NCBI GenBank assembly: GCA_031548025.1
Contig: JAVBRM010000049.1
Location: 14,622 to 78,621 of the forward strand
Source: UBA5239 sp031548025
GTDB taxonomy: Bacteria; Verrucomicrobiota; Lentisphaeria; Victivallales; Victivallaceae
Direction: 5' to 3'
DNA: 64,000 bases
How positions within the stretch are numbered: position 1 is the stretch's first letter; each line of letters opens with the position of its first letter. The notes beneath the pieces were generated by a model. It was not told the origin of the DNA. It saw only the letters and a list, made by a program, of their open reading frames with translations, and searched no databases. This document shows, one piece after another, positions 1 through 9,215 of the stretch. Both the position numbers and the translations under genes were made by a program.

Positions 1-204
1 GATGCCCGGTTCGACTTTGGCGCTCTCCTCCAGCAGGATACCGGCGAGCTGCGCCATACCTTCGATCAACAACACGCCGGGCATGATCGGTTTGCGCGGG
101 AAGTGATCGTCAAAATAATCTTCGCTCAAAGCAATGTTCTTTATCGCGGAAGCACTCTCGCCAAGCTTCCATTCCGTAATCTTGTCAAGCAATAAAAACC
201 GCAT
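1..204 (-). CDS. FabZ-like 3-hydroxyacyl-ACP dehydratase, 5' part only
   Basis: The minus strand reads from an ATG at 204 through 68 codons and runs off the window edge, so only the N-terminus is visible. The residues include DHFPRKPIMPGVLLIEGMAQ, which matches the hotdog-fold FabZ/FabA active-site region (HFP, PGV and an E-A/M-Q helix; the His is catalytic in the family). Members dehydrate 3-hydroxyacyl-ACP in fatty acid or lipid A precursor synthesis in the cytoplasm. The start is supported by AAGGA eight bases upstream of the ATG. It could be a dedicated relative of FabZ rather than the housekeeping enzyme; the missing C-terminus prevents a decision. Confidence 0.8.
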   Translation of the reverse strand, partial: MRFLLLDKITEWKLGESASAIKNIALSEDYFDDHFPRKPIMPGVLLIEGMAQLAGILLEESAKVEPGI

Positions 205-464
205 CACCGCATTCCTTACACTGATTTGCCCTTACCATAACACAGTTTCGCTCAAAAAACAAACGGTATTATTCGCTCTCTCTATGATTATTGGATACTT
301 GGAAGACGTATTATATTGGACATCAACTCCAACTCAGACTTGGAAAAAAAATTTAGCAATTCGACATAAGCCTGCATGGCGGCTTGAGGTTAAATGTGGT
401 AAAAATGGATTTGAAATAAAAAATCAGGCAACATTTGTAAGCTCCTGATTATGAGTAGTTAAGA

Positions 465-541
465 TGGTATACCCGAAGGGACTTGAACCCCTAACCTTCT
501 GGTCCGTAGCCAGACGCTCTATCCAATTGAGCTACGGGTAC
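465..541 (-). tRNA. tRNA-Arg(ACG)
   Basis: The minus strand folds as a complete cloverleaf. The 7-bp acceptor stem is GTACCCG with CGGGTAT, the anticodon stem is TCTGG/CCAGA, and the anticodon loop CTACGGA gives anticodon ACG. The T-loop is TTCAAGT. The 3' CCA is encoded at 465-467. ACG is read after A34-to-I deamination in bacteria and decodes CGN arginine codons. Confidence 0.95.
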
Positions 542-688
542 ACATTAACAACTTTGTAGTACTTTGACTGTACTATCTCGTTGATGAGTTATTAATATAA
601 TCTGCTAATGAAATTTGTCCAATCAAAATTTTACTTTTTTTGATATTTTTTATCTTTCGTCTTTTCTTGCTTTTTTGAGAATTGGCTA

Positions 689-716
689 TTGCTTTTTGAG
701 AATTTTCTTGTATAAT
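689..716 (+). promoter_or_regulatory. Promoter of the first LacI regulator, followed by direct repeats
   Basis: A TATAAT -10 box lies at 711-716, with a weak -35 (TTGCTT, 689-694) at 16-bp spacing. Transcription would start near 723. A 17-bp direct repeat with one mismatch (GAAATAACGTTTAAGCA at 724-740, GAAATAACGATTAAGCA at 759-775) then occupies the leader up to three bases before the ATG. The leader has no clear Shine-Dalgarno sequence. A second repeat, GC plus T5-6 plus GAGAATT, lies at 669-683 and 691-704. The repeats could be regulator binding sites. Confidence 0.5.
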
Positions 717-778
717 AGATATTGAAATAACGTTTAAGCAGATTGTTTGAGCACAAAAGAAATAACGATTAAGCAAAA

Positions 779-1780
779 ATGGTCAGATTAAAAGATATCG
801 CCGATATGGCAGGAGTAACTCCGGCAACGGTGTCCGCTGCATTGTCCGGACGCGGCCGGGTCGGCACCGATACCCGGGCCCAGATCGTCAAAATAGCCGA
901 GGAATTGAACTATCAGCCCAATACCGCCGCCCAGATATTGAAAAATAAGCCGGCGGTGGATATCGGTTTGCTGGTATCGGGTGGAGTAACTGAAATCGTT
1001 CCGGCGTTTATTGATATCTGTGAAGAAAAAAATTTGTCGCATCAGTTGGAGTTGATCGGAAACGAGCAGAAAGCCGCGCAGTATCCGGCATTGGTCCGGG
1101 AGCGGCGGGCGGCGGGTATTCTTTATGTCGGATATATATATGAAAAGATTTGGAACTTCATTAACCGCAATCCCGATTATCCGTTTGTAACCATCGATGA
1201 AACCTCCAATTACTGTGTGCGTTCGGATTTCCGTACCGGGGTTTATGAGGCGATCAAGTATCTGAGAAGCTTCGGTCACCGCCGGATTGCCATGTCATAC
1301 GGTTATTTGGGATATGATACTTTCCTGCAGGCGAAAAAGGGGATGGATGAAGCGGCAAGGGATTTGGATATCGTTCAGGATGAAGTGCTTTTTCCCATGG
1401 AAATCAGCAACATCAAAACTCATGATACCATGCCGGAGTCGATACAGTGGGGGGATTTCCTGTTTTCGCAGCCCGAAGAAAAACGACCCACCGCGGTATT
1501 CTGCAGTGGATTGCATACCGCCAGGGCGATTATTTATTGCGCATTGGTCAGGGGATTAAGAGTGCCGGAGGATGTCAGTATTATCGGCATTGGGACCAAA
1601 GGCAGTGCCGAAAGCGGATTCCCGTACATTACTACGGTGGAGCGCGATTACCCTGAGATTGTGAAAAATGCGGTAATGATCTTACAGGATCGGTTGAGGG
1701 GCGATGACATGCCCAGGAATATTTCCGTGGTTCCTAAGCTGGAACTTCGTCAATCAGTTGCAGAATGCAAAAGGAGATAA
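779..1780 (+). CDS. LacI-family transcriptional regulator
   Basis: The 333-residue protein begins with a LacI helix-turn-helix (about residues 3-22, KDIADMAGVTPATVSAALSG) and hinge helix, then a periplasmic-binding-protein-like sensor domain ending near residue 325, the usual family length. Such proteins bind operator DNA as dimers and respond to a sugar or sugar phosphate. It is the first gene of a + strand run with the pilin at 1787 and the GH2-like protein at 2565, so it probably controls that locus. The ligand cannot be read from the sequence. Direct repeats between its promoter and start suggest autoregulation. Confidence 0.9.
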   Translation: MVRLKDIADMAGVTPATVSAALSGRGRVGTDTRAQIVKIAEELNYQPNTAAQILKNKPAVDIGLLVSGGVTEIVPAFIDICEEKNLSHQLELIGNEQKAAQYPALVRERRAAGILYVGYIYEKIWNFINRNPDYPFVTIDETSNYCVRSDFRTGVYEAIKYLRSFGHRRIAMSYGYLGYDTFLQAKKGMDEAARDLDIVQDEVLFPMEISNIKTHDTMPESIQWGDFLFSQPEEKRPTAVFCSGLHTARAIIYCALVRGLRVPEDVSIIGIGTKGSAESGFPYITTVERDYPEIVKNAVMILQDRLRGDDMPRNISVVPKLELRQSVAECKRR

Positions 1781-1786
1781 CAAAAC

Positions 1787-2515
1787 ATGAGAATGAATGG
1801 GAAATTTACGCTTATTGAGCTCCTGGTAGTGATTGCGATCATTGCAATTCTGGCTGCCATGCTGCTGCCGGCGTTGAGTCAGGCGCGAGAAAAGGGACGC
1901 ACCGCCAAATGCACGAGTAATCTGAGGCAGATTCAAAGCGCTGTCCAGCTGTATACGGACGACAATGACGGAGCCTTGATGAATCTCGCCGACGCGTCAA
2001 CTACCAGTTCAAACAATGGGCGATTCCATATCATGTATTACTATTATGCCAAGGTGCCGATCAATATGGATGCCCGCCTGAAAAGTATTGCATTCTGTCC
2101 TGCCGCCAAGAAATGGAATGGCGGCGGAGCAACGGGGTCGGCGTATTTTACGGTAGGTTATCCGGCGGGACGTTTTTTCGCGCAGGCGGTCACTTTGACC
2201 ATGACTTATAACGCGAACGGTTATTTGCACCCGACTCCGACTGCGGCCGATCCGGGAATTGGAATATCCATGAAGCAGATCAGGAAGCCTTCGGAGACAT
2301 TTCATTTTGCGGACGGTTATTTTAAGGGATGGAGTTATCTTTGGGATCAGTATGTGGTTTTGCGGCATGGCAAAAGTATAAACATATCATATATTGACGG
2401 CCATGTGTCGGCGTATACGCATGAGCGGCTGCCGGCCGGGCATCGCGCTCAAAATGCCACCGGACAATACATTTTCCCGACAGTGGCCACCAAATGGCCA
2501 TGGAACAAACCATAA
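1787..2515 (+). CDS. Prepilin-type N-terminal methylation domain protein (H-X9-DG type)
   Basis: The 242-residue protein has a short basic leader (MRMNGK) followed by FTLIELLVVIAIIAIL, the hydrophobic pilin helix, with Glu at mature position 5. The C-terminal half carries RHGKSINISYIDGHV, the H-X9-DG motif of DUF1559-like pilin proteins. The residue before the mature Phe is Lys, not the usual Gly. Such proteins are cleaved by prepilin peptidase and anchored in the membrane or assembled in type II secretion-like fibres. AGGAG lies at the end of the LacI gene, which stops seven bases upstream, so the two are probably cotranscribed. The specific role is unknown. Confidence 0.88.
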   Translation: MRMNGKFTLIELLVVIAIIAILAAMLLPALSQAREKGRTAKCTSNLRQIQSAVQLYTDDNDGALMNLADASTTSSNNGRFHIMYYYYAKVPINMDARLKSIAFCPAAKKWNGGGATGSAYFTVGYPAGRFFAQAVTLTMTYNANGYLHPTPTAADPGIGISMKQIRKPSETFHFADGYFKGWSYLWDQYVVLRHGKSINISYIDGHVSAYTHERLPAGHRAQNATGQYIFPTVATKWPWNKP

Positions 2516-2564
2516 TAATACCTTCAAATACAAACAAAATTAAAATAAACATCGAGGATAACCA

Positions 2565-5500
2565 ATGAAAAAGTTATTGACTTGGGTTGGGGCCTTATTG
2601 GCCATATCGATTATGGCGGAAACGCGTATTGCCATGGAGCCGGTCTGGTTCGCACAGCCGGCGATGGACAGCAAAACCATGCCTGTCGACAGTGCATGGA
2701 GCCAGAAGGCATCCAATAATTATGCCGGGCAGAAGTTGGCAAACAATCAAAAATGGAACACGATCAATTCGATCTGGCTGAAGCGGACTCTGGAGATTCC
2801 CGCCGATTGGAAAGGGAGCCGGATTTTCCTGGATTTCCAGCGGATTAATGGTAACGCCATTGTTTTCGTGAACGGTCAGAAGGCCGGTGAGCGCCTTGGG
2901 CCTTATGGCGAAATCGAGATTACCAAGTATGCCAAGCCCGGCGACAACGAATTGCTGGTCTTCAATACCCGCGATTATAACGGTACTTCGCGGACGTTTG
3001 AAACGGATTATCTGCGTTATTATTCCCGCAAGGATATGCCGGTGTCGCGCTGGAAACTCGGTATTGACGCTACGTTCTTCGCGGTTCGCCGGCCGATGCC
3101 GGTCGCGATGGTCGATGTTATGGCCGTTACCAGTTTCCGGGAAAAGAAAATGACTTTCAAAATGAACCTCGACGCGACCGCCGCCGGGAAATACACCCTG
3201 CAGGCGGTGATCAAAGACCAGGACGGCAACAATGCATTGACTATGGAACAGAAAAATGTCAGCGTCAAGCCCGGAGCCAATGAAGTTGCGTTTTCCAAAG
3301 ACTGGAAAGATCCGCATTGCTGGGAGCTGGATGGCGGTTATTTATATCAGGCCGAGCTGAAGCTGCTGGACCAGGCCGGAAAGGTTGTCGATACGGACAG
3401 TGTGACTTTCGGATTTCGCGAAGTCTGGACCGAAGGGCGCGATTTGATTTTGAACGGACACACGGCACGTTTCCGGGTGGAATGGTCGTCGTTCGGGGTC
3501 AATGAAAATTCTGTCAGCTTGCTCAAATTGCTTGGGCGCAATATGATTTATTTCCAGAGCAATCCCACCGGCTGGTGGCGGGATTGGGCCGAAGTGTATG
3601 TGTTCGACGAAAACACCCTCAACCTGACGGACCGCGAAGGAATCGCCGTGTTGTTGCCGGTACCGCCGACCAACCGCACCCGCGACCTGCTGTGGACCAA
3701 CGAGGGATATAAAAGCCAGTACGAGGACGAGCTGAGCCGCTTTATGAAGTATTACCGCAACCATCCGTCGATTCTGGCGTGGTGCGTTTCGATGAATTCG
3801 TTCAATCCGCGCGACGCCATTCATCCGGATACCCTCGGCAAACGCCGCGACTACAATCATATGCAGGCCAAAAATTTGAATTACGCGATGGACCAGGTCC
3901 GCAAAAACGATTCGACCCGGCTGGCTTATACCCATGCCGACGGCAACATCGGCGACCTGGCTTCCGGTAACTGCTATCCGAATTTCATTCAGGTGCAGGA
4001 AGCCGAAGACTGGGTGGAGGAATGGGCGAGAAACGGTAACATGCCGTGGTGGGCCTGTGAATTTGCCGCAGTGTACAACGGCAGTTATTTCAAGGGCAAG
4101 CAGATGCTGATCACCGAGTACGGAGCCATCTATTTCGGCGATGAATCCTATGACAAGGAAACGGACAAACTGTTGTCCATCACCATGGAGGAGAGCCTGA
4201 AAAACAGCGGTCATGGCGGTCGGATACCGACGATCATCAAAGATGCTCCGATCTACTGGGATATTCAGAGGTACTACGTGGAACCGGTCGACCGGGCCTG
4301 GCGGACCTATGGGGTTCTCGGGTGGCATTATTTCAACTTCAGCGTGGGTTATGGCGACCCGCCGGAAGTGAAGCCCGGCGCCCGCCCGTTCGGACGCTAT
4401 AAGGTAATGACCAAGCCGGTTTCCGGGCGGCCGGAGTGGGCCAATCCGCAGTATGATTTCCATGCCAAAAACATGCAGTCGCTGCTGGTCTACATCGGTG
4501 GGTACCCGCATCATACCGACAAGACCCATTCGTTCTATGGCGGAGGAAAAATCACCAAAAATATCGTATCCGTATGGGACGGCCCCGGCGATCTGAAGTT
4601 GAACGCAAACTGGGAGCTTCTGGACGGCTCGTCAAAGGCCGTGGCGTCCGGCAAGCAGGATTTTGAGCTGAAGAACGGTGACATCAAGTTCAATTCATTT
4701 GATATCGCGGCTCCGGAAGTGAAAGAGCGTACCGAATATAAAATCCGCCTGACGGTGAACGGTCATGGCACCGCTCCGGTGGTCGACGAGTTTGTAGTTC
4801 AGGTCTTCCCGAAGGCTCCGAAGTTCGCCGGCAAAGTACGGCTCTACGACCCGCAGGGCAAGTCGAAATGGGTGGCCGAACAGGCTCAAGTTTCGACTTT
4901 CAAGCCCGGCGACAAGCTGGCTCCCGGTGAAGTTCTGGTAATCGGCCGGATCGCGTTGAAGGAAGGCGAAAAAATGCCGTTCAACTACAGCGACATCGCC
5001 GCTGGTGCCAGGGTGATCGTACTGGAACAGATGCCTCAGGTCTGGGAACTGCTCGGATTTCGCAACATCGAACCGGGGCCCCGGCTGGTATTTCCCGGCA
5101 GCGACACCGGAACATTGATGAATGGCCTGAAACAGGAAGATTTGCGTTATTGGAGCGGTTCGCCGGACCTGCTGCCGGAATTCAAAGCCGCCCGTAGCAG
5201 TGATGTGACCATTGCTCCCAAGGCCAGCAACCGCAATATGATGGCGTCCACAGTCATGGAAATTCCGCAGGCGGTGGGTTTCGAACCGCTGTTGAGCTGC
5301 GAATTCGATATGAACTATACGCCGCTGCTGCGCTTCAGCGTCGGCCAGGGCATGGTGGTGTTCAATTCGCTGGACCTGACCGACCGCGTCGGCAGCGATC
5401 CCGCGGCGACTTTGCTGGCGGTCAATCTGTTGGGTTACGCTCTGAATACCAAGGTCGAAGCCGATAAAAAGGTATTTGACGACAAAGCCACTTTCGATGA

Positions 5501-6560
5501 ATTGATGAAGTCTCCAGCCACTTCGATTCTGCTGTACCGGAAATACCCGGCGGATCAGGTGAGCAAATTTGTGGAAAACGGCGGAACCGCCATCGCCCTG
5601 GGTCTTGACGGCCAGGCTCTGAAAGCCGCCGGTATCGACAGCAAGGAAGAAAAAATCTACCGTGCCGCCAGGCCGGAAGGCAACCTCGGAAAAATGCTGC
5701 CGCGCAACCTTCTGCGCTGGCGCGACGTAATGAATGTGCAGACCGTCAACGGTTCGCCGTTCTATGAGCGCCAGATCGGCAAAGGCTACGAATATTTCCT
5801 GCAGGTAACCCCGGAAATGTTGAGCGAACGCTACAAAGGCGATCCGAACAAAGAAGAATCGGTCCGGTTGAGTGTGCTCCGCTTGAAACAGATGGTTTCC
5901 CGGGTTCTGACCGGCAGCGGCGCCGCCCCGGAAAGCGCGGTGCTCGAGCGGGTAGGCAAGCTCTACAAGGGCGATTCCTACAAGGATATCGACATGTGGA
6001 CAGTATTCGGCCCGTTCAAGGCCAAATCCGAAGACACTCGCAAAGCCCTCGATGCGACCTATCCCGGCGAACAGCAGGCGATGTCCGGCGATCTCAACCC
6101 CAATTTTACCTACAAAAACGACTGGGGCAAAACACTGGATTTCCGTAATTCCGCCGCGGCCGACAGCAAGGGTTTCACCGATATGGCGAATGCTCTGGAC
6201 GCCCAGCAGGAAGCCTCGATTGCTTACGCCGTGAAACTGATCGAATCGGATAGCGACCGCAAGGCGACCATTCGTTTCGGCGTGGATTATTTCGCCCAGA
6301 TTTATGTCAACGGTAAACTGGTTTACGAGGTCAGCAAAAATCACGCTTCGCCCAAACCCAACCAGTCCCGTTTCCGGATCAACTTGAAAAAAGGCGAAAA
6401 CGTGATAACTTTAAAGCTGCTCAGCGGCAGCAAAGGCTTCGGATTCTGGATCAATATGTCCGAGGGCGAGGTTGAAAACACCAACCAGGCCGCCGCGGCT
6501 GAGGTTATTTATGATCCGGTATTAAAAACGAGGAGCCCCTATGAATATCATTACTGGTAA
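2565..6560 (+). CDS. Giant secreted GH2-like protein, copy 1
   Basis: The 1331-residue protein starts with a signal peptide (MKKLLTWVGALLAISIMAET). A GH2-type sugar-binding jelly roll follows (about 60-170, with INGNAIVFVNGQKAGER), then Ig-like domains and a clan-A TIM barrel (about 320-640). A late region repeats a jelly-roll pattern (VDYFAQIYVNGKLVYE, about 1245-1260). The barrel has RNHPSILAWCVSMNSF, where GH2 enzymes have a W-x-x-N-E acid/base, but residue 412 is Ser. A TEYGA motif puts a possible nucleophile at Glu518. The paralogue at 60070-63963 has the same layout. It may be an unusual glycosidase or a non-hydrolytic binding protein. GAGGAT precedes the start. Confidence 0.8.
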   Translation: MKKLLTWVGALLAISIMAETRIAMEPVWFAQPAMDSKTMPVDSAWSQKASNNYAGQKLANNQKWNTINSIWLKRTLEIPADWKGSRIFLDFQRINGNAIVFVNGQKAGERLGPYGEIEITKYAKPGDNELLVFNTRDYNGTSRTFETDYLRYYSRKDMPVSRWKLGIDATFFAVRRPMPVAMVDVMAVTSFREKKMTFKMNLDATAAGKYTLQAVIKDQDGNNALTMEQKNVSVKPGANEVAFSKDWKDPHCWELDGGYLYQAELKLLDQAGKVVDTDSVTFGFREVWTEGRDLILNGHTARFRVEWSSFGVNENSVSLLKLLGRNMIYFQSNPTGWWRDWAEVYVFDENTLNLTDREGIAVLLPVPPTNRTRDLLWTNEGYKSQYEDELSRFMKYYRNHPSILAWCVSMNSFNPRDAIHPDTLGKRRDYNHMQAKNLNYAMDQVRKNDSTRLAYTHADGNIGDLASGNCYPNFIQVQEAEDWVEEWARNGNMPWWACEFAAVYNGSYFKGKQMLITEYGAIYFGDESYDKETDKLLSITMEESLKNSGHGGRIPTIIKDAPIYWDIQRYYVEPVDRAWRTYGVLGWHYFNFSVGYGDPPEVKPGARPFGRYKVMTKPVSGRPEWANPQYDFHAKNMQSLLVYIGGYPHHTDKTHSFYGGGKITKNIVSVWDGPGDLKLNANWELLDGSSKAVASGKQDFELKNGDIKFNSFDIAAPEVKERTEYKIRLTVNGHGTAPVVDEFVVQVFPKAPKFAGKVRLYDPQGKSKWVAEQAQVSTFKPGDKLAPGEVLVIGRIALKEGEKMPFNYSDIAAGARVIVLEQMPQVWELLGFRNIEPGPRLVFPGSDTGTLMNGLKQEDLRYWSGSPDLLPEFKAARSSDVTIAPKASNRNMMASTVMEIPQAVGFEPLLSCEFDMNYTPLLRFSVGQGMVVFNSLDLTDRVGSDPAATLLAVNLLGYALNTKVEADKKVFDDKATFDELMKSPATSILLYRKYPADQVSKFVENGGTAIALGLDGQALKAAGIDSKEEKIYRAARPEGNLGKMLPRNLLRWRDVMNVQTVNGSPFYERQIGKGYEYFLQVTPEMLSERYKGDPNKEESVRLSVLRLKQMVSRVLTGSGAAPESAVLERVGKLYKGDSYKDIDMWTVFGPFKAKSEDTRKALDATYPGEQQAMSGDLNPNFTYKNDWGKTLDFRNSAAADSKGFTDMANALDAQQEASIAYAVKLIESDSDRKATIRFGVDYFAQIYVNGKLVYEVSKNHASPKPNQSRFRINLKKGENVITLKLLSGSKGFGFWINMSEGEVENTNQAAAAEVIYDPVLKTRSPYEYHYW

Positions 6561-7245
6561 AATTTTGACGCTGCTGGCCGTCGTGTTGACGGCCGGCGTG
6601 GCGATAGCGGATTCGCGAGTAATTTTCAACGACGATTTCGAAGACGAAGTGCCCGGGCGCGACCCCAAGAACTGGAAACAGGCCTGGGGCACCCAAGGGG
6701 AAGACGCCCTGACCGTCTGCAGCGAGAAAGCCGCCACCGGCGATAAGTCGCTGTTGATCGAGCGCGGAAACAACGATAAGAACTGGGGATTTGCGCCCAA
6801 AATACCGCAAATCAAAGAAACCGCCGGAACCATGACCTTGGAATACTGTTTCCAGCTCGAAGGCCCCGGCAATGCCGCATGGGTCGGCTTTGAACTCCGT
6901 TCCCGGAACAACAAGGAAAAACATGCCTTGACTTGGTCGATTCGCGACTTCAAATTGATCATGGTGTCGACCGTGCCGAACGCTCCCAAGCGCGGCCGCA
7001 CTTCCGGCCCGCTCATTACCCCCGGTACCTGGTACAAGATGAAAATCACCGCCCCGCTGAGCAAGGCAAGCGGTGACAATGCCATGATCGAAATAACCAA
7101 TCTGGGCAGCAAGGAAGTTTCCAACTATGAGGTGGTTTATAACCATCCCTCCGCGCCCGGCGCATTCCTGATCAACTTCCATCCGGCAAAAAATAATTTC
7201 AAACTCTACATCGATGATGTGAAAGTTACGGTCGACGCAAAATGA
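6541..7245 (+). CDS. Secreted concanavalin/LamG-like jelly-roll protein, copy 1
   Basis: The 234-residue protein has a signal peptide (about residues 1-23). It then shows the DDFE...PGRDPKNW opening and the beta-strand-rich pattern of LamG or 3-keto-disaccharide-hydrolase-like jelly rolls, ending in LYIDDVKV. Such domains bind or act on polysaccharides outside the cytoplasm. Its ATG lies 20 bases inside the end of the GH2-like gene, with GAGGAG upstream, so translation is probably coupled. The paralogue at 59380-60051 sits next to the other GH2-like copy but does not overlap it. No catalytic residues can be assigned. Confidence 0.72.
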   Translation: MNIITGKILTLLAVVLTAGVAIADSRVIFNDDFEDEVPGRDPKNWKQAWGTQGEDALTVCSEKAATGDKSLLIERGNNDKNWGFAPKIPQIKETAGTMTLEYCFQLEGPGNAAWVGFELRSRNNKEKHALTWSIRDFKLIMVSTVPNAPKRGRTSGPLITPGTWYKMKITAPLSKASGDNAMIEITNLGSKEVSNYEVVYNHPSAPGAFLINFHPAKNNFKLYIDDVKVTVDAK

Positions 7246-9035
7246 TCAGAACCGCAGTTCTACTCCTGACGTTGTGCGCGTGTGCCGCATTTGCCGGATA
7301 TCCTGCCGAAAATAAGATCCGGCAGCTCGACAAGGTTCCGGCTGAATGCGAACCGAGCGGATATACGCGCGAACTCTATCTGGATATCATGGAAGACATC
7401 GTCCGGATGGGCGCGGACTGGGTGGATAAGCGCGGCGCGGTGCTTGACCCGGTCAGTGGCAAGGAGTGGAGCCAGACCAGCCCCCGGTTTGCCGCGGCTG
7501 CGGCGGTGCTGTTGCATTTTCAGCGGATGCCCGAATTGCTGCCGACAGTCGTCAGAACCATGGATTATTGTACCGAACGTCTGAAACATCCGGCGGTGAA
7601 AAATTCCAGCCCGGATTTCTGGATGCGGGAGTTGGCAACTGCTTATTATTGCCTGAAGCCGTTGGTCAAGCCCGAGGTTTCGGAAAAATGGCGCGCCAAT
7701 CTGGCCGCGGTCGAACCGGAAAAAATTTACCGTCAGGTGGATGCGACCAGAACCAAGCTGGACAAAATAGCAAATTGGGCGGTATACAGCAGCGGCGGCG
7801 AAGCCATGCGCGAAGCCTTGAAAATCGGCGGCGGGGATTTCCTCTGGGGATACGGATTTTTCGACGTTTACATGGAGCCTCAGCTCAAACACATGAATGC
7901 TTACGGCATGTACCGTGACCCCGGCGACCCCATAACCTACGATATCACCACCCGTCTGCAGATCGCCAATGCGTTGCACTGGGGATATCGCGGTAAACTG
8001 TATCAAGCCTATGACGAGCTTCTGCGTAACGGCGGATTGACCACGTTGCTGTTTGTCTCCCCGGAAGGCTATGTGCCGTTCGGCGGTCGCTCCGGTGAAT
8101 TTCAGTTTCGGGAAGCCATTGTAGCGGCCTTGTGCGAATACGAGGCGCTCCGCTACCGGGATGCCGGTGATTTGCGGATGGCTGGGCGCTTCAAACGCCA
8201 AGCCCGCCGCAGTGCTGCCGCCGTCTTGCCGTGGATTAAAAAACAACCGATCAGCCATATCAAAAATGATTTTCCTTCCGATTCCCTGCATGGCTGCGAC
8301 CGCTACGGGCAATATTCTGTTTACAGTTTGTTTGCCGCTTCGGTTTTCGGACAGGCGGCCCTGTTCGCGGATGACCGCATCGCTGAAACTCTGACCTTTG
8401 CGGAAATCGGCGGTTATCTGCTCAGCATCAGTCCCGATTTCCACAAAGTGTTTGCCGCCTGTCGGGGCAATTATATTGAGATCGACACCAACGCAGACAT
8501 GAAATACGACGCCACCGGTTTGGGTCGTGTTTTATTGAAAGGCGTGCCATACGGTTTGCTGCCGGCCATGCCGTTCCCCGCCAACCCCAATTACCGCCTG
8601 GCCCCGGGCACAGAAGCACCGGAACGCCCGGTAGCGATCGGCCCCGCCAACCTCGCGGAAATGACCAAAGTCATTCCGACCCTGACCGTCACGAAAGAGA
8701 CCCCGGATGATGTGGCTTTTTCGCTGAACTGGAAGTATATTCACCAATCATTCAGCCTGACGGAAACAGAGTTAAAAATCACCTGCCGCGCCGAAAACTC
8801 CAAATCGTTCAGGTATGAAATTCCGGTGCTCCACAGCGACGGCAAAACCCTCGCCGAATGGCAAGTCTCCGGCAAAAAAGCAACCGGCAAATTCAAAGGC
8901 GGCAGCGTGACTTTGAGCGCAAACGGAGACTTGACTCTGCAAACGAAAAAAATCGCCAACCGCAACGGGTTATACCAGCTCATCACCGCCGACATCCCTC
9001 AAGGCGGCGAATTCCAACTGACAATCAGCCGTTAA
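7242..9035 (+). CDS. Secreted helical-toroid protein, putative polysaccharide-degrading enzyme
   Basis: The 597-residue protein has a signal peptide (MIRTAVLLLTLCACAAFA). Residues about 40-430 are helix-rich with Trp/Tyr-containing loops (GYVPFGGRSGEFQFREA, DSLHGCDRYGQYSVYSLFAAS), resembling alpha/alpha-toroid polysaccharide lyases and hydrolases. Residues about 450-597 look like a beta-sandwich. This two-part layout occurs in several lyase families, but I cannot name one. It overlaps the previous gene by four bases (ATGA) and ends the locus that begins with the LacI gene. Export and context suggest polysaccharide breakdown. Confidence 0.6.
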   Translation: MIRTAVLLLTLCACAAFAGYPAENKIRQLDKVPAECEPSGYTRELYLDIMEDIVRMGADWVDKRGAVLDPVSGKEWSQTSPRFAAAAAVLLHFQRMPELLPTVVRTMDYCTERLKHPAVKNSSPDFWMRELATAYYCLKPLVKPEVSEKWRANLAAVEPEKIYRQVDATRTKLDKIANWAVYSSGGEAMREALKIGGGDFLWGYGFFDVYMEPQLKHMNAYGMYRDPGDPITYDITTRLQIANALHWGYRGKLYQAYDELLRNGGLTTLLFVSPEGYVPFGGRSGEFQFREAIVAALCEYEALRYRDAGDLRMAGRFKRQARRSAAAVLPWIKKQPISHIKNDFPSDSLHGCDRYGQYSVYSLFAASVFGQAALFADDRIAETLTFAEIGGYLLSISPDFHKVFAACRGNYIEIDTNADMKYDATGLGRVLLKGVPYGLLPAMPFPANPNYRLAPGTEAPERPVAIGPANLAEMTKVIPTLTVTKETPDDVAFSLNWKYIHQSFSLTETELKITCRAENSKSFRYEIPVLHSDGKTLAEWQVSGKKATGKFKGGSVTLSANGDLTLQTKKIANRNGLYQLITADIPQGGEFQLTISR

Positions 9036-9089
9036 GGGAGTCCTTAGACTAATGACAAGCTGCCGGCAATAAGAATTGCAAATAAAAAC

Positions 9090-9127
9090 CTGTTGTCAGT
9101 CGCACTTGGTTTTGCGACTGACAACAG
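9090..9127 (-). terminator. Intrinsic terminator of the 15089-9216 operon
   Basis: A perfect 15-bp stem (9090-9104 with 9113-9127) has an 8-base loop. Read on the minus strand it is followed by GGTTTTTATTT, a good U-tract. It lies 89 bases past the GH20-like gene. On the plus strand the T-tract is absent, so it serves mainly the minus operon, although the hairpin could also protect the plus transcript ending at 9035. Confidence 0.8.
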
Positions 9128-9215
9128 AAGTAATATAATCCAATTTTAAAAGATTACAAGCAGTGAAGCAGTTGACACAAGCTATGTTATTTGGTGACCG
9201 GACTGTTGAAGTGGT

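Noticed and set aside
134..448. Plus-strand open frame of 104 codons
   Set aside because: It runs antisense to the FabZ-like gene start and through an AT-rich spacer, has no ribosome site and no family resemblance.
573..776. Minus-strand Lys/Ile-rich frame of 67 codons
   Set aside because: Composition reflects AT-rich promoter DNA of the LacI gene; no ribosome site or domain.
4695..6344. Long antisense frame (549 codons) within the GH2-like gene
   Set aside because: The plus frame has signal peptide, domains and a paralogue; the antisense frame is a by-product of GC-rich codon positions.
9018..9035. 18-base match (one mismatch) with 17670-17687
   Set aside because: A near-match of this length is expected about once by chance in a window of this size, and it does not extend.
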